Below are positions 61,823 through 64,000 of a stretch of 64,000 bases of DNA, piece by piece. Location: NCBI GenBank assembly GCA_900768995.1, contig CAAGEZ010000013.1:1-64000 (forward strand), written 5' to 3'. Under the pieces are notes generated by a model, which did not search any database, was not told the origin of the DNA, and saw nothing but the letters and a program-made list of their open reading frames with translations. Positions within the stretch are counted from its first letter, which is position 1. Each line of letters starts with the position of its first letter. The position numbers were made by a program, and so were the translations under genes. Source of the DNA: Oscillospiraceae bacterium (lineage in GTDB: Bacteria > Bacillota > Clostridia > Oscillospirales > Ruminococcaceae).

Positions 61823-63760
61823 ATGGGACTCACACTTACCGAAAAGATACTCAAAGCGCACGTTGTTGACGGCGAATTTGTCAAGGGCAGCGAGATCGGT
61901 ATCAGGATCGACCAGACATTAACACAGGACGCTACAGGAACTATGGCATATCTCGAGTTCGAGGCTATGGGCGTGCCCAGAGTAAAGACCGAGAGATCCG
62001 TGGCTTACATAGACCACAACACCCTCCAGTCAGGCTTTGAAAATGCAGATGACCACCGCTTCATCGGCTCTGTTGCCAAGAAGCACGGCATTTATTTCTC
62101 CCGTCCCGGCAACGGTATCTGCCACCAGGTACACCTCGAGCGCTTCGGTGCTCCCGGCAAGACCCTTATCGGCTCCGACAGCCACACCCCCACAGGCGGC
62201 GGCATCGGTATGATCGCCATCGGTGCAGGCGGACTTGACGTTGCTGTTGCAATGGGCGGCGGCGCATACTATATTACATATCCTAAGATCGTAAAGGTCG
62301 AGCTTACAGGCAAGCTTTCCCCCTGGGTATCCGCAAAGGACGTTATCCTTGAAGTTCTGAGACGTCTTTCCGTTAAGGGCGGCGTTGGCAAGGTAATCGA
62401 ATACTGCGGCGAGGGTGTAAAGACCCTTTCCGTTCCCGAGAGAGCTACAATTACAAATATGGGCGCAGAGCTTGGCGCTACCACATCTATATTCCCCTCC
62501 GACGAGACCACAAGAGAATTCCTTAAGGCTCAGAAGCGTGAGGACGTTTATGTTCCCCTTTCCGCAGACCCCGACGCTGTTTACGATGAAGTCGTCGAGA
62601 TAAACCTCTCCGAGCTTGTTCCCCTGGCAGCTTGTCCCCATTCCCCCGACAACGTTAAGACCGTTGAGGAGATCGGCAGGCTCAAAATTGATCAGGTATG
62701 TATTGGCTCCTGCACAAACAGCTCACTTATGGATATGATGAAGGTGGCGCATATCTTAAAGGGCAAGACAGTTCACCCCGATGTTTCCCTTTCCATCGCT
62801 CCCGGCTCAAAGCAGGTGCTTAATATGCTGGCTCAGAACGGCGCTCTTGCCGTTATGATAGACGCAGGCGCAAGAATACTTGAATCTGCCTGCGGCCCCT
62901 GCATCGGTATGGGTCAGTCACCCAACTCCAAGGGTATTTCCCTGAGAACCTTCAACCGTAACTTCGAGGGACGCAGCGGCACAAAGGACGGTCAGATATA
63001 TCTCGTATCTCCCGAAATGGCTGCGGTTTCCGCTCTCACAGGCTACCTCACCGACCCCAGAACTCTTGAAGGCACATTCGAATTCACAATGCCCAAGGAA
63101 TTTGTTATCAACGATAATATGATAGTTCCTCCCGCATCTGAGGCTGAGATGGACTCCGTTCAGATACTCCGTGGTCCCAACATCAAGCCTTTCCCTGAGA
63201 CTGCACCTCTCGCCGAATCCATCGACTGCGGCTGCTCCCTTAAGGTCGGTGACAACATCACCACCGACCACATTATGCCCGCAGGCGCAAAGATACTCCC
63301 TCTCCGCTCCAACATTCCCTCTATCTCCAACTACTGCTTCACAGTATGCGATGAGAAGTTCCCCGAGAGAGCAAAGTCTATGGGCAAGAGCATCATCGTG
63401 GGCGGCTCCAACTACGGTCAGGGCTCGTCCCGTGAGCACGCAGCCCTTGCTCCCCTCTATCTCGGCGTAAAGGCTGTTCTCGTTAAGAGCTTTGCACGTA
63501 TCCACAGAGCAAACCTCATCAATGCAGGCATTCTTCCCCTTACATTCGTAAATGAAGCCGATTATGAGAACATTTCTCAGGGCGATGAGCTTGTTATCGC
63601 CGATGTAAGAAAGGCAGTTTCCGAGGGCCGCTCCAAGCTTACCGTTGTGAACAAGACAAACGGAAAGGAAATTCCCGTTCTCTGCGAGCTTACAGGCAGG
63701 ACCAAGGACATCGTTCTTGCAGGCGGACTTCTCGATTACACAAGAGAGTCCTTAAAGTAA
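61823..63760 (+). CDS. acn: Aconitate hydratase
   Basis: A 645-residue aconitase of the shorter type found in Clostridia and mitochondria-like lineages. Fe-S cysteines are in IGSCTNSS and ACGPCIGMGQ. Other motifs: IGSDSHTPTGGGIGMIAIGAGG, TDHIMPAGA and GGSNYGQGSSREHAAL (the swivel domain). It isomerises citrate to isocitrate and pairs metabolically with the citrate synthase gene at the other end of the window. GAAAGGATTGATC precedes the ATG. Confidence 0.95.
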   Translation: MGLTLTEKILKAHVVDGEFVKGSEIGIRIDQTLTQDATGTMAYLEFEAMGVPRVKTERSVAYIDHNTLQSGFENADDHRFIGSVAKKHGIYFSRPGNGICHQVHLERFGAPGKTLIGSDSHTPTGGGIGMIAIGAGGLDVAVAMGGGAYYITYPKIVKVELTGKLSPWVSAKDVILEVLRRLSVKGGVGKVIEYCGEGVKTLSVPERATITNMGAELGATTSIFPSDETTREFLKAQKREDVYVPLSADPDAVYDEVVEINLSELVPLAACPHSPDNVKTVEEIGRLKIDQVCIGSCTNSSLMDMMKVAHILKGKTVHPDVSLSIAPGSKQVLNMLAQNGALAVMIDAGARILESACGPCIGMGQSPNSKGISLRTFNRNFEGRSGTKDGQIYLVSPEMAAVSALTGYLTDPRTLEGTFEFTMPKEFVINDNMIVPPASEAEMDSVQILRGPNIKPFPETAPLAESIDCGCSLKVGDNITTDHIMPAGAKILPLRSNIPSISNYCFTVCDEKFPERAKSMGKSIIVGGSNYGQGSSREHAALAPLYLGVKAVLVKSFARIHRANLINAGILPLTFVNEADYENISQGDELVIADVRKAVSEGRSKLTVVNKTNGKEIPVLCELTGRTKDIVLAGGLLDYTRESLK

Positions 63761-63801
63761 TAATTCCCCGACACAATTTTTAACACCAAAGGAGAATGGC
63801 C

Positions 63802-64000
63802 GTGGATAATATCTTCCGTTTCCTCAGATACCGCAGACACCGCACATACTCTTGGGAGGATCTGATACTTATTGCAATAGCAACAGCGGTTTATATCGGA
63901 ATATACTATTTCCTCAAAAGCAGGTGTCCCGATATGAATGACGGCAAACGAAAGGGCATCTCGGCATTTTCCGCCTTTTTGGTTTTTATTGTGTACCTTT
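63802..64000 (+). CDS. Truncated membrane protein gene at the right edge
   Basis: The frame starts at GTG 63802 (AAAGGAG seven bases upstream; an ATG at 63796 is too close) and is open to the end of the window, giving 66 residues. There is a basic N-terminus (IFRFLRYRRHRTY), a first hydrophobic segment (DLILIAIATAVYIGIYYFL) and the beginning of a second (ISAFSAFLVFIVYL). It may be a VanZ-like or other small membrane protein; the visible part does not decide this. Confidence 0.6.
   Translation, partial: MDNIFRFLRYRRHRTYSWEDLILIAIATAVYIGIYYFLKSRCPDMNDGKRKGISAFSAFLVFIVYL

Overview
The window looks like chromosome of a motile, anaerobic, spore-lineage Clostridium-class member of the Bacillota, most likely Ruminococcus or a close Oscillospiraceae relative. 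Reasons: a cellobiose 2-epimerase that keeps the Ruminococcus albus residue numbering, a glgB-C-D-A glycogen operon, a flgM-flgN-flgK-flgL-yviE-fliW-csrA-fliD-fliS block, spoIIE, a T-box trp operon, pyruvate formate-lyase, and the rplI-dnaB and tilS-hpt-ftsH gene orders of Firmicutes. The assignment rests on remembered family features, not on a search.

Layout: 0.25-9.6 kb is a late flagellar operon behind a sigma-28-type promoter. 9.6-12.8 kb (minus) holds a 58-aa membrane protein, citrate synthase and aspartate kinase. 13.0-17.3 kb (plus) is secA, cellobiose 2-epimerase and a ComFB-like protein. 17.4-24.8 kb is a tryptophan-specific T-box and trpE-G/D-C-F-B-A, with a dense block of stacked hairpins between trpE and trpGD. 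24.9-35.7 kb (minus) holds a GGDEF-EAL protein, the glg operon and spoIIE. 35.9-51.7 kb (plus) holds a two-TM protein, a long ZapA, a U32 peptidase, a DUF4321 protein, RNase J behind a 470-nt structured leader, GdpP, a SUFU-domain protein, rplI, dnaB, tilS, hpt and ftsH. 51.8-60.8 kb (minus) holds a DUF5067-like protein, a pyruvate formate-lyase system whose glycyl-radical domain is a separate gene, and a 1588-residue protein. Three tRNA genes (His, Arg, Gly) and aconitase follow, and a truncated membrane-protein gene runs off the right edge.

How the genes fit together: the flagellar block carries structural subunits, their export chaperones and the FliW-CsrA regulatory pair, but no flagellin gene. 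The trp operon is complete from chorismate to tryptophan. Citrate synthase and aconitase give the oxidative entry to 2-oxoglutarate. Glycogen synthesis and cellobiose epimerisation fit a plant-fibre fermenter, and PFL fits formate-producing anaerobic fermentation. Cyclic-dinucleotide proteins (EAL domain, GdpP, ComFB-like) are scattered through the window.

The two most unusual items are (1) a pyruvate formate-lyase split into a 696-aa catalytic core and an 80-aa glycyl-radical protein, separated by a 32-nt perfect palindrome, and (2) the 1588-aa protein with about fifteen 51-residue helical repeats, a possible PH-like domain, a 14-residue Pro/Ala repeat and a C-terminal zinc ribbon. RNA-level oddities include the RNase J leader, extra hairpins inside the trp T-box leader and a likely AUA-initiated SUFU gene. 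No insertion sequence, prophage or CRISPR array is visible.
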